Of a DNA stretch of 64,000 nucleotides, positions 21,501 through 30,576 are shown in pieces. This DNA comes from Symbiodinium kawagutii (lineage: Eukaryota > Sar > Dinophyceae > Suessiales > Symbiodiniaceae), in NCBI GenBank assembly GCA_009767595.1, contig VSDK01001399.1, positions 69,889-133,888 on the forward strand, in the 5' to 3' direction. Each line of letters starts with the position of its first letter. The first letter of the stretch is position 1. A model generated the notes under the pieces. The model made no database searches. It saw only the letters and a list, made by a program, of their open reading frames with translations, and was not told the DNA's origin. The position numbers were made by a program, and so were the translations under genes.

Positions 21501-21638
21501 ATGGTTCCCCCATGGATGGTGCATTGCTCGGATGGCTGCGGCGACGACGTGACGACGGAGGTTCTGGCACTGGCTGATCTGCATCGCGTCTCCAAGGAGA
21601 ATTGGGCTGGAGAGGCCGCTGTCAAAGGGTGGCTGGTG
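21501..21638 (+). CDS. Candidate first exon, unknown protein
   Basis: ATG followed by 46 codons to a CTGGTG/GTGAGC donor. Frame DVTTEVLALADLHRVSKENW then AGEAAVKGWLV, GC-rich and helical. The partner exon was not found. Confidence 0.4.
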
Positions 21639-21798
21639 GTGAGCCAGGTCAGGAGCGACAGGGGTGCCCCTTCTGCAGCTGGTAGCTAAGAATGGTCCAT
21701 ACTGGTTGTATACTGGTTGCTAGTGAGGGTTCAACGCCAAAAAATCATGGTTGCATATAGGTTAGTTGGGTAATCATAGTCTTCAGCACAGTGAAATC

Positions 21799-22217
21799 AT
21801 GGCCAACGATGATGGTGAAGAAGTGTTCGTGGTTGATTCTGGAGGGTCATCACCATCCCAGCTGCCCAAGGCGAACATTGCCAGGGATCCAACAGCTACG
21901 TCTGTGAGATTCTGTGAGTATCTTTTGGATCACTTGGAATTCTGCGAAGTGTTGCCTTCGCACAAGTTTTTTCCGATTTTTGCTGGTTTCAGATGGTTTC
22001 AGGCCAGCTGCGAAAACTACACGCTGGTCTTGGTAAAGGCGGGGGTGCGCATGGGAACATGTGAGAACTACGGGGCTTGGGCTCATTCGCATAGACTCAG
22101 AGTCACTGTGGGTCGAGGTTTGCCATGTTTTTGGTATGTTCGGGTGTTGCTCTTCCTTTTTTTGAACCAGTTTGTTTGTCTAGTACTGAGGCAAAACTAT
22201 CAAAAACAACCAGTTGA
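21799..22217 (+). CDS. Gene B, small four-exon gene, unknown product of about 74 residues
   Basis: ATG at 21799 (context GAAATCATGG) eight bases after TCTTCAGCACAG, which could be a spliced-leader acceptor. Exons 21799-21903 (MANDDGEEVFVVDSGGSSPS), 21993-22032 (MVSGQLRKLHAGL), 22101-22133 and 22171-22217 (TGA). Lengths sum to 225, and each junction keeps phase. Acceptors carry TTTTTGCTGGTTTCAG and CTTCCTTTTTTTGAACCAG tracts. The last intron is only 37 bases, which is a weakness. Alternative donors GTGAGT at 21914 and open read-through exist. Confidence 0.38.
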
Positions 22218-22271
22218 TACCCGACAATTGGATAGTAATTCATCCCGCGGTTCTGCATTTTGCCTAGTTCG

Positions 22272-22310
22272 TAATTGTTGATTCATGACAATTGAATGAA
22301 TCAACAATTA
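22272..22310. repeat. Perfect 15-bp inverted repeat
   Basis: TAATTGTTGATTCAT at 22272-22286 and its reverse complement at 22296-22310. The word AAAACTATCAAAAAC occurs at about 22194 and 22314, on both sides. Confidence 0.8.
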
Positions 22311-22409
22311 CAAAAACTATCAAAAACTTGGAACACCAGAAGCACGCTTCACGCTTTTTGTTACCCAGCTCTCCTCCTTAGATTTTGACCATTTTGTGTA
22401 GGGTGCCTT

Positions 22410-22493
22410 GCCGCTGGTATGGCAAAACACAGAAGAGCACTCGAAGCTATGATCTTCAGAATGGAAACATGCGAAAACCATATCCATAAAGCA
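22410..22493 (+). CDS. Candidate terminal exon
   Basis: After TTTTGTGTAG/G: frame VPCRWYGKTQKSTRSYDLQN ending in TAA. The minus strand is open too (CFHSEDHSFECSSVFC). Confidence 0.3.
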
Positions 22494-22702
22494 CCTAAAC
22501 ATATGGTTTCATAGCCTGTGAGCTTGCAAACATGAATTTGTCCCATTGTCATGTCAGTTCAGCAAAAGTACACGGGTCTCAGATTCCTTGCACTGTCCAG
22601 GTAGTATGGCAATTTCGGAAGTACGCCTGATTCCTTTGGAGTCCCCACACGGAAAGGAAAAAAAAGCCTCGAATCGTGCTATGTAGAAGCCCTAGAATTT
22701 TT

Positions 22703-22799
22703 GGGGGTTTCTCAAGTCATAGGGTACCCAAAAATGGATGGTTTAGTCTTTCTATAGTATGATTTGGGTGTACTCCTATGACTTGAGAAAGCACCATAT
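22703..22799. mobile_element. Family A hairpin element, copy 6
   Basis: GGGGGTTTCTCAAGTCATAG and its inverted end CTATGACTTGAGAAAGCACC; arms pair over about 18 bases. Confidence 0.85.
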
Positions 22800-22924
22800 A
22801 GTTGTTGTTTAGCCATTATTGTTAGGTATCATCATCCCCTATCATTAACCATTGTCTTCCCTATAATTTCCCCACTATTGTTTATTAATGTAGAACCCGC
22901 AATAACATATGTGATATTGGCCAG

Positions 22925-22987
22925 CCGACCGGTGAATGATCTGATGCAAGTGGCAGCACCACCAGGCTGCAGGTTCCGCATTGGGCG
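22925..22987 (+). CDS. Candidate exon, unknown protein
   Basis: Acceptor TATTGGCCAG and strong CG/GTGAGT donor. Frame SRPVNDLMQVAAPPGCRFRI. Confidence 0.45.
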
Positions 22988-23128
22988 GTGAGTTCTGGGC
23001 TGAGTTGTCCGGGGGAGACACCTGATGTAGGGGGAGATTGGATGAGATTGGGATTGATGATGATTGATGTATTGAGTCGACATTTGTTTAGTGTAATTGA
23101 ATACTCTCTGTATTATGTGTATTGACGT

Positions 23129-23246
23129 GTGGCTGTGGGTCAAAACCCTGTACCCCTGCTTCCCCATCATTAACCATTGTTTTCCCTTTGATTTGGTTGG
23201 TTATTATAAGCCATTATTGATGGTCAATATTGACCCATAGCCGTGT
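23129..23246. mobile_element. Family B hairpin element, copy 4
   Basis: GTGGCTGTGGGTCAAAAC left end and TATTGACCCATAGCCGTGT right end. Confidence 0.85.
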
Positions 23247-23459
23247 ATTGGTATTGATGTCTACTTCGTCCATTCACACGACCATCAATCGTCGATTCGC
23301 ATGTTGCTGAGCTTTTCATTGGCTCATCACGAAGCCTTTGATCGATCCCCCTGCCATGGCCAGCTGGTGTTTGGTTACCCCTTACTGGTTGATGATCACC
23401 GTGAGCACCATGATTGGATATGGCAAGCGCTAGCATTCACCATCATCGAACTCAACTGA
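23247..23459 (+). CDS. Candidate coding region ending in TGA
   Basis: Directly right of a family B end. Frame VYFVHSHDHQSSIRMLLSFS then HGQLVFGYPLLVDDHREHHD. The minus strand is also open. Confidence 0.33.
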   Translation: MGIDVYFVHSHDHQSSIRMLLSFSLAHHEAFDRSPCHGQLVFGYPLLVDDHREHHDWIWQALAFTIIELN

Positions 23460-23654
23460 TCACTATGTTGGATGATGAGTATTCAGTTATCATCAATGTT
23501 AACTTCACCAAAATCAATATCATGAATATCAAGTGATCACCAATAATTATTCACTTCAATCATCAATCTCAAGTTCACCATATCCGACACTGTTTAGCCT
23601 CATGCTTCGATCGACCATGATCAACCATCGTTGCTAAGGAGGGAACTACTGCAG

Positions 23655-24129
23655 CTGGCTTGGGGCAAAGCCGCCCTGGGTGAAGCTGACGGCAGGACTG
23701 CTGAAGCCACCAACGCTTTCCTAGTCGAAAAGGGTGGTCAATCATGACGATTAATGCATAATGATGGTGAATGGTGGTTAATGATGGTTAATGACTATTG
23801 ATGATTACCCTCTGGCAAACTAATCTGGAAGCTGAAAATCACAATGTTTAAAGGTAAAACCATTATAATTCCAGGTTAGTTTGCAGGAGTGTGATGATGG
23901 TGAATGGTGGTGACTAATGATGGTGAATGGCGGTAGTGATGATTGATGATGGTCAACACAACGTTGATCACCCAACAATAAGTGTTTCCTAGCTCCGAGG
24001 GTCCCTCAAGAGGAGCTATCTGGGGTAGCTGCAGCAAGCACATGCTTGCCCTTGTCCGGCATGAATTTGGACCCACTCTGGGGGATGCTTGATGCAAGAA
24101 TTACACAGTCACAAACCACATCAAGATGA
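23655..24129 (+). CDS. Gene C, last two exons, unknown protein
   Basis: Exon 23655-23733 (after AACTACTGCAG) reads LAWGKAALGEADGRTAEATN and ends AAGG/GTGGTC. The next exon 23993-24129 follows GTGTTTCCTAG; the leftover G plus CT restores an alanine codon. It continues VPQEELSGVAAASTCLPLSG and ends in TGA at 24127. The intron of 259 bases contains a family E hairpin. The exons at 22925 and 23247 may belong to the same gene but phases were not matched. Confidence 0.5.
23807..23893. mobile_element. Family E hairpin element, copy 1, inside gene C intron
   Basis: ACCCTCTGGCAAACTAATCT left arm and TTCCAGGTTAGTTTGCAGGA right arm. Shares its ends with the copy at 37138 and, more loosely, with family F. 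Confidence 0.8.
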
Positions 24130-24160
24130 GAGACGCATAGAGATAGAGATCTACAGATCG

Positions 24161-24275
24161 GTGCTTTCTCAAGTCGTTGGGGTACCCCTAAATCATCCAG
24201 TATTGATCATTTTTAGGAATAAACCATCCATTTTTGGGGTCCATTGGGGTCCCCTTTGACTTGAGAAAACACCAG
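24161..24275. mobile_element. Family A hairpin element, copy 7
   Basis: GTGCTTTCTCAAGTCGTTGG left end and TTTGACTTGAGAAAACACC right end. Confidence 0.8.
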
Positions 24276-24301
24276 ATCAGTTGAGCTTTGCGAACATAGA
24301 T

Positions 24302-24431
24302 TTGGCTGTGGGTCAGTTCACCCTGTACCCCTGGTGTACCATCATTAATCATTATATTTCTCATTCTTGTTGGTTATTATCCCCCATTAGTTGGTTGGAT
24401 GTTGGTTGGTTAATATTGAGCCATAGCCATA
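24302..24431. mobile_element. Family B hairpin element, copy 5
   Basis: TTTGGCTGTGGGTCAGTTCA left end and AATATTGAGCCATAGCCAT right end. Confidence 0.85.
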
Positions 24432-24496
24432 TTATTAAACCATCAACATAAATAACCATCATTAACCATTAATAATCAACCATCTTAGACTCACAG

Positions 24497-24645
24497 CCAT
24501 CTCGTGACCGGTGCCGCACCTGCCCCGGAGGACCGAGCAAAGCTTCGGCGGCCGGCCCTTCTTCCACACCTTGGCCACGGTGTTGGCAGATCCCTGGTGG
24601 TGCGCCCTGCGGGAGCAACCCTGGATGCAGCCAAACCCTGGGTTG
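24497..24645 (+). CDS. Candidate exon, unknown protein
   Basis: GC-rich island after GACTCACAG. One frame runs HLVTGAAPAPEDRAKLRRPA, LLPHLGHGVGRSLVVRPAG and on to a TGG/GTTGAT donor. High third-position GC. Confidence 0.48.
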
Positions 24646-25130
24646 ATTTAATGGTTAATAGCCAAACCAGGGTTAACTAGCTTGTTAACCATTATATAGG
24701 GGATATATACCAACTATAGGTATTGCTATAACCATTTAACAAGCTAGTGTTATAAATATTAACCATGGATAATACCTAGTTAATGGTTAATAATAGGGGA
24801 TGATAACTAGCAATTATAGGGGATATATACCAACTATAGATATGGCTATTAATGGTTAATGACGGTTGATAATGGTTATTTATAGTGGTTGATAGTGGTT
24901 GAGGGTTTAATCATATGGCGAGCTGGGTCAATATTAACCAACCAATGGTGGATGACAACTAACAATAATAGGGAAGACAATGGTTAATGATGAGGGAACC
25001 AAGGGTACAGGGTGAACTGACCCACTGCCATTTATTGGAGGGGTACATGGGGGTACCATTTCAATAGAAACCCTGGGGTGATGAATTGGAATGTACTGTA
25101 GCATGTTCATAGAAAACCAAGGTAAACTTG
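24646..25130. other. AT-rich TTAACC repeats with family B copy 6 at 24914-25032
   Basis: TAACCATTAACAAGCTAG and GGGGATATATACCAACTATA are each repeated. The family B copy begins ATATGGCGAGCTGGGTCAA and ends TGACCCACTGCCAT. Confidence 0.7.
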
Positions 25131-25385
25131 GGGAATAGCCCGAATGATCATCAACCAGGGGTTTATTAATCCAGGGTTAACATTAGCCACTCAAACCGCA
25201 CAGATTTTATTTTTTTGCAAGCCACCCTTTTCTGATGGTGAGAATGATCTTGTAAAAACAACTATAAGCTGTCTTGGGGTGGGTATTTCATACCGTTGGT
25301 CTGTGCGGATCATATGTCTTTGCATGTACACGATAGATACAACGATAAATATATTGAGATCAAGTAACGCATAAACAAGCCAATG

Positions 25386-25490
25386 TCCATATATTTCTCA
25401 AAGTAGTGGACCTCCCCAAATCATCCACGGTAAATAAGTTATTTCGTCATAAACCAACCATTATAGTTGAGATATCCCCTGTTATGGCTT
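25386..25490. mobile_element. Family A hairpin element, degenerate copy 8
   Basis: ATATATTTCTCAAAGTAGTG and CATAAACCAACCATTAT words; right end drifted. Confidence 0.55.
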
Positions 25491-25627
25491 ATGATCCACT
25501 TGTTAATATCAATGGTTTAACCATGGAAATATCCATGCCTATATATCTTAAAGTAATATCCACTGGTTAATATTAATATCCATACCTATTATGGTGAACC
25601 ATGGCTTAGAACCAGCAATAAACCAAC

Positions 25628-25806
25628 CGATGGTCACCCTGCCCATTCTTCGCATGGCGCCAGGTGGTCCGACACCACCTATCCTGCTGTCATGGTGCCT
25701 CGTGCGGTAGATCTAGCGCACCGGAGACTGATGATCCACCTGTGTTGGAGGGGATCATTCATGGAGATGGCCTTTGGTCATTTTCAACCTGAATTGATTC
25801 AATATG
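25628..25806 (+). CDS. Candidate exon ending near an assembly gap
   Basis: Open through DTTYPAVMVPRAVDLAHRRL and MIHLCWRGSFMEMAFGHFQP up to the run of N. The GC-rich core, about 45 codons, contrasts with TATATC-rich surroundings. The missing bases may hide the donor. Confidence 0.5.
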
Positions 25807-25810
25807 GGGG

Positions 25811-25823
25811 NNNNNNNNNNNNN
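25811..25823. other. Assembly gap
   Basis: Thirteen N. It removes the left arm of a family A element whose right part survives at 25824-25912. Confidence 0.99.
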
Positions 25824-25912
25824 TGTAGGGAACCCCAAAAATGATTGCTTCATTGCTATAAATGATTAATATTGGATGAGCTGAGGGTATCCTCTGGTAG
25901 TTTAATATGGCT
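25824..25912. mobile_element. Family A hairpin element, copy 9, left arm in the gap
   Basis: AACCCCAAAAATGATTGCTT core and GGATGAGCTGAGGGTA are typical of family A; the right end is degenerate. Confidence 0.6.
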
Positions 25913-26086
25913 GGCTGGAAAATCCACCATTTCAATGGATCATTTTCCAGGGTTTCTTTTTGGAAAATCTGGTGTTTTTCCAGCCAGCGGTTTCTTTGTG
26001 TAAGATCTGGTGATTTTCCAGCCAGCTGTTTCTTTTTGTAAAATCTGATGATTTTCAGCCAGCCATGTTAAACTATCGGAGTGTAA
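25888..26086. mobile_element. Family F hairpin element, copy 1, with internal tandem units
   Basis: Left arm CTGGTAGTTTAATATGGCTG, right arm CAGCCATGTTAAACTATCGG and end GGAGTGTAA. Inside, a unit of GGTTTCTTT...AAATCTG-TGATTTTCCAGCCAGC is repeated three times. Confidence 0.75.
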
Positions 26087-26650
26087 ATGGGTGATGATCC
26101 ACTCATTGATGACCATGTACTACATGTACGTACTTATTATGATCCATTTATATTAATATCCAGTTCTCTAATTTGTTCGTTGTAGGTTTGAGCTAGCAAT
26201 ACTAGCTGATCTAAGCCCTTGAAGTAGAACTATATAGAACCGTTTATTGGGATGTGAACGGAAGGGGTACGTATATCATTTGTTCATTGGGAGACTATTT
26301 TCTTGATTGGGATGTGAACCAAGGGGGTTGCGGGCTTCCACCAACTGCTATTTTGCAAAATCATCGATGTTTGAAGGTCACCTGCTACTTCTGATGGAAA
26401 TAGGGTTCCCTTGTAATGTGAATATCCTATTGCAATGTAATGGTTCATGATCATTGATCACACATGATGAGCATGGCGCTTCACAATATTAGGAGTTAAG
26501 AATCCGTGGCAATCGTTCAAAGGTATAACTCTCAGAATTAAATCCAGGGAGAGAGATTTCTAGCATATTCCAACATTCATAGGGACACACCATGCAGTGA
26601 TATGGTTTCAAACTTTCGATGATGATTGAGGAATGATGGGTATGTGCCAA
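26087..26650. other. Spacer, no gene seen
   Basis: Contains two copies of TTGGGATGTGAAC (26246, 26307). Confidence 0.4.
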
Positions 26651-26654
26651 AATA

Positions 26655-26999
26655 GTGGAACCCCACAATGAATGGTTTCCTAGTAAACTGATCCTTTTGT
26701 GGTGGGGCCCATTGGTCACCCGTCATGGCGCCGGGCACATACCCGCATATCTTTTGGTTGCACCAGATTGTTGGTTGAAACTCCAACTAGTGCATAGGTC
26801 AGGGATACAGCTGGGAACTCCCTCGCTGACCGCAACCATGGCAAGCCGTGGAGATGGTCCGTTGGGTGAATCCCACAATGCAAACGGCCTCGCTGGGTGG
26901 GACCAGAGATTCCACGGGTTGACGCTTGGCTTTCCCGGGTTACCAGGGGTTGACTCAAGCAGCCAGGCTCTCCCAAATTACATCATTTTACAGGGCTGA
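26655..26999 (+). CDS. Candidate coding region, unknown protein
   Basis: Open for about 114 codons; the GC-rich right half (ASRGDGPLGESHNANGLAGW, then RFHGLTLGFPGLPGVDSSSQ) is the likelier coding part. The minus strand is open as well. Confidence 0.35.
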   Translation: MEPHNEWFPSKLILLWWGPLVTRHGAGHIPAYLLVAPDCWLKLQLVHRSGIQLGTPSLTATMASRGDGPLGESHNANGLAGWDQRFHGLTLGFPGLPGVDSSSQALPNYIILQG

Positions 27000-27208
27000 T
27001 TTTCAGGGAGCAAAGCAATGATTTCTGGATCAAGTGGCGTCGAAAACTAGCTAAATCGGCTGGATCTGGTTGCATATGGCTAGGTTACCAACCAGTGCGA
27101 TCATATATACCATCAGGTATACCAGTGATGTAGCTATCAGTTATCTAAAAACGAGCTGAACCAGTGATAGCACATGATAGCACTGGTTAGAACTGGATCC
27201 CGATTCAG

Positions 27209-27387
27209 AACATGGGATCACTCCTTGGATTCCCCTGGAATGGGTCTGGTTAGCGAGGTTAGTCCTCTGCCAGAAGACCTCTGTGCTGCACTGGCGCAGT
27301 TGGAGGCCGATGGGACGTTGGATTCGGCTGCGTCTGCTGTTAGTCACAACTAGTCATTATAACCAGCATCATCCATCATCATTATCC

Positions 27388-27424
<37 letters not shown>

Positions 27425-28848
27425 CATCATCCTCATCATCATCATCCTCCTCCTCTTCATCATCATCGTCGTCATCATTATCACCCATCATCCATCATCT
27501 TTCCTACCGTATCAACAAAACATGCAGCATGGGTACGGTCAAAAACGAAGGCTACTCTGTGAACGTGCTATCATTTCTCTGGGTGGATTATAGCTACTAC
27601 CTTAGCCATTTACCATTTTTGGGAAAGGATTGATTTACCAAAAAGCCACCAAAGCCGTTAAACGTTTAGCACGGGATCTAGTTCAGCCACCAAGTTTGTG
27701 TTTATAATTGCTTCAATCTACTTAAGAAAGCTGTAAAAGTAGTTCTGTAGTAACGGCAAGTTGTGGCATAACTATAAGGTTTTTTTACCAACAAGCTATA
27801 AAGTTATAGTGGCCGCTACATACTATAAAAACTCCCAAAATCGTAATAGGATAAAGCATAGTGACATAGCTCTAGTGGCATAAACAAGCCACTTGACTGG
27901 GTACTAGAGGGATTTTCTACCAGTTATACCACTAAAGTTACTAATTTTACCGTAGTACCAGTTAAGCCACTTGGTAAAGCAATACCAGTTCAGCCACTAC
28001 CAGTTAACCCAGTTAAGCATAGTACCATAGTTTTACCACTATACGTTTTACCATATACCAGCAATAAGCCGTGGCTTATTGCTGGTATAACTGGCAAAAA
28101 GTGGGGCTTATTGCTTTTTACTATACCAAGGTAACAAAAGTTTTACCAGTTATACCAGCAATAAGCCACCTGGATGGCTTATACCCACCAACTTAGGTTT
28201 TGAGTGTTTTTGGGATATGATTGGTTTACCATATAACCACTAAAAATATATTTTTAGCAAGGGATCTATAAGCCACCAAGCCACTTTTTGCCCAGCAGCT
28301 GTTCTGTCGGTTTTTCGGCGGCGCCCAGGTCTCGTTGCCGCCGGTGGAAGGTGCATGAACCCGGGTGACCCACACGGGTGGGCTGGGGACGGGGGCCAGG
28401 TGGCGGCCCGACATGCGGAAATGGCGAGCTGGGTCAAGCAGATTGAAGCAGTTAACCTACCAACTAATGGGGGATATTCGCCAACATGACCCACTGAAGG
28501 ATATGGCGAGCTGGGTCAAGCAGTTAACCAACCAACAATGGTGAACCCAACAAACTATAGGGAAAACAGCTTGGTTAATGATTGGGGAAACCAGGGGGAC
28601 TAAGGGTGAAGTGACCCACTGTCGTTTGTGGGCAACCTCCTTTGAACCATGATCAGCAAGTCCTAGCCGTGGGATTTGTGCTGGACTCGCATTGTGGGGC
28701 GCTTGAACCCATGGAGAACAGTTTGTGTTCCCTGCGGTCGACTGGACTCCATGGGACAGTGACTTTTGGATTCGAGGTGCTCAGAAAGAAAACGAGCAGG
28801 CCAAACAGTATGGGAAACGGCGTGGGGGTCAAAAGTGTGGGACTCTGA
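27209..28848 (+). CDS. Gene E, four phase-consistent exons, unknown protein of at least 170 residues
   Basis: Exon 27209-27338 (TWDHSLDSPGMGLVSEV, then LCAALAQLEADGTLDSAASA), 27528-27582 (HGYGQKRRLLCERAIISL), 28296-28432 (AVLSVFRRRPGLVAAGGRC) and 28657-28848 (FVLDSHCGALEPMENSLCSL) ending in TGA. Junction phases are 0/0, 1/2 and 0/0. The first intron is mostly a CAT microsatellite. The second holds palindromes and family D copy 2. The third begins inside the left end of a family B element (AGCTGG/GTCAAG). Product not recognised; no signal peptide or membrane segment seen. Confidence 0.52.
27378..27478. repeat. CAT trinucleotide microsatellite in gene E intron 1
   Basis: Imperfect ATC/CAT run with CTC and GTC interruptions. 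Confidence 0.9.
27585..27705. mobile_element. Family D element, degenerate copy 1
   Basis: CTACTACCTTAG, ATTTTTGGGAAAGGATTGAT and a right end CGGGATCTAGTTCAGCCACC recall the other D copies. Confidence 0.45.
28055..28088. repeat. Perfect 16-bp palindromic hairpin
   Basis: ATACCAGCAATAAGCC, GT, then the exact reverse complement. A third copy of ATACCAGCAATAAGCC starts at about 28152. Surrounded by ACCAGTTATACCA words. Confidence 0.9.
28171..28280. mobile_element. Family D element, copy 2
   Basis: TGGATGGCTTATACCCACC left end; ATCTATAAGCCACCAAG right end (inverted GGCTTATA). Core CTTAG/GTTTT ... TTTTTAG/CAAGGGATC. Confidence 0.8.
28421..28627. mobile_element. Two family B elements in tandem (copy 7 truncated, copy 8 complete)
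   Basis: ATGGCGAGCTGGGTCAAGCA occurs at 28421 and again at 28504. The second copy runs to AAGTGACCCACTGTCG; the first stops after TTCGCCAACATGACCCACT. Confidence 0.75.
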
Positions 28849-29097
28849 ACTGAATCCAAACTGTTCTGTATTCCTTTCGGCATTACCAGTGACATCTTGA
28901 AGTTCGTGCTTCCTTTTGCAACCTAGCTTTGATCATCCCCGGAAGGGAGAATTTAAGGGCGTTAGTCCTTGGTTTGATATGTGTACATGTACGTATACAG
29001 ATTGAAATCCGTATTACGTCATATGTAATTGATATTTAAATATTTACATAATATATATATATATCATCACATATAATATCTGCAAAGACATTTGTTC

Positions 29098-29226
29098 ATG
29101 CCCAGTGTACTGTATCCACCTTTGGCTGATCGAAGCATCAGACAGGCGGAAAGAGGAGCTGCATCAGCTGCTGCCATTGGAATCTCCATCAAGGAGGCAG
29201 CCAGAGAAACCACGGACAGGATCTGA
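29098..29226 (+). CDS. Small ORF or terminal exon, unknown protein
   Basis: ATG to TGA, 42 residues: MPSVLYPPLADRSIRQAE followed by an alanine-rich helix and SIKEAARETTDRI. GC jumps sharply against TATATA flanks. Could be an exon after CATGCCCAG. Confidence 0.42.
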   Translation: MPSVLYPPLADRSIRQAERGAASAAAIGISIKEAARETTDRI

Positions 29227-29261
29227 CAGTCGAGATAGTCTATGTTAGATCATTAATCATT

Positions 29262-29333
29262 AATTTCCCTGGTAGTTATTAACAAATGGTGGGTTGACTA
29301 GTAGTTTTTACAGGGGTTGAAACCACTAACCAG
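29262..29333. mobile_element. Family G element, copy 2
   Basis: AATTTCCCTGGTAGTTATTA, AACAAATGGTGGGTTGACT and GGGGTTGAAACCACTAACCAG. Confidence 0.65.
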
Positions 29334-29578
29334 ATCATCATTCACGGTCAATGGTGATGATCAATGATTTAACATTGATGATTAACAGTGAATCAATGAT
29401 TCGCAAACATTCACCATTGATCATCGTGCACCAGCATTTGTTTGACGTTTCGTTGCCAGTCTTAACCATTTAATTTTTTTGTGTTCCCCAATGACTTTGG
29501 GATGGTTGATTGACTCATAGGTTTGGGAATCAACAACCAGTTGTGGTTTGGAAACCAGTTGTTTAAAATACCTACCGA

Positions 29579-29634
29579 GAACCCCAGACATGAACTTCTG
29601 CTTACCACATGTGCCAGCGCTTTCAGGGATTTGA
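29579..29634 (+). CDS. Candidate exon
   Basis: Frame PRHELLLTTCASAFRDL with a GAGG/GTAGGA donor. Part of a longer open frame 29523-29723. Confidence 0.33.
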
Positions 29635-29746
29635 GGGTAGGATTCTCACCAAAGACGAACCCAAAAAGAAGGGAAATGAATGAAAGAACAGGAAGTAAAA
29701 GAGTACACAAAGGAAGCTTATGAGTGAATAAGACTGGCAACAGCAT

Positions 29747-29877
29747 TTGGCTGTGGGTCGAAACCCTGTACCCCTGGTACCATCATCATTAACCAGCTTG
29801 TTTTCCCTTATTATTCTTGGTAAATCCTCCATGAACGTTGGTTGCTTAATTGCTTGACCCATGGCCCATAGCCATTT
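29747..29877. mobile_element. Family B hairpin element, copy 9
   Basis: TTTGGCTGTGGGTCGAAAC left end; GACCCATGGCCCATAGCCAT right end. Confidence 0.8.
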
Positions 29878-29894
29878 GACAACTGGGGAATCGC

Positions 29895-30116
29895 ATGGAT
29901 TCAATCCGTCTCCCTACGGACCGTTCGAAAGGTTCATCGCCCCACTGGGAGTTCGCTTTCGTAGCGCTGGAGAGTTGTGGATGGCGAACTGGCAAACAAA
30001 TGAAGCACGTGACTCACAACGTATTGAAGCGAAGCCATAAACTTCGAAAGATGCCAACAAGCGATAAAAAATGGCAGATGCCAACGTTATGTCTAACTTC
30101 CTTCCCTTTTTCGTGA
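29895..30116 (+). CDS. ORF of 73 residues, unknown
   Basis: ATG to TGA: MDSIRLPTDRSKGSSPHW, then FAFVALESCGWRTGKQMKHV and a lysine-rich tail. Directly right of a family B element. May be intronless or a terminal exon. Confidence 0.42.
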   Translation: MDSIRLPTDRSKGSSPHWEFAFVALESCGWRTGKQMKHVTHNVLKRSHKLRKMPTSDKKWQMPTLCLTSFPFS

Positions 30117-30437
30117 GCTTGTTCAGTCTTTTGAACTAGCTCGTATTCCATTGTTCACAGTGATTCATGGTTGAACTATCTCATATTCCATTGTTCATGG
30201 TGTGGATGATGTTGATGGCATGATCAATTGGCACGATCAAAAATGCCATGGTTCATGCAACCACAACGCCACCTTAGTCCTTGCCGATCTCATTGGTTGA
30301 TTCCCCGTTACCCTTTGGCAATCCAACCTGGCAATGGACAATCCACCAATTCAATCCATTTCAGACTATTTCGTGCATGGCCATCTCACCCATTTCATCA
30401 TATTTCATCACCATTTCTCCTTGTCGAGTGAGAGAAG

Positions 30438-30576
30438 GGTGCCATGTTTCAGCCATGTCTGCTGCATCCGTATCCATACCCGGTTACCCCAGAAACACCT
30501 CGCACGAGCGGCTCGTCTCACCACCAGGCCCTGCTGAAGATGGGACTTCTGCCAGCTGAACTCACTGGCAGCTTAG
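30438..30576 (+). CDS. Candidate exon, alternative to intron of gene F
   Basis: Frame FQPCLLHPYPYPVTPETPRT then GSSHHQALLKMGLLPAELTG. Its end overlaps the acceptor used by gene F, so the two readings compete unless they belong to one exon in different frames. Confidence 0.33.
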
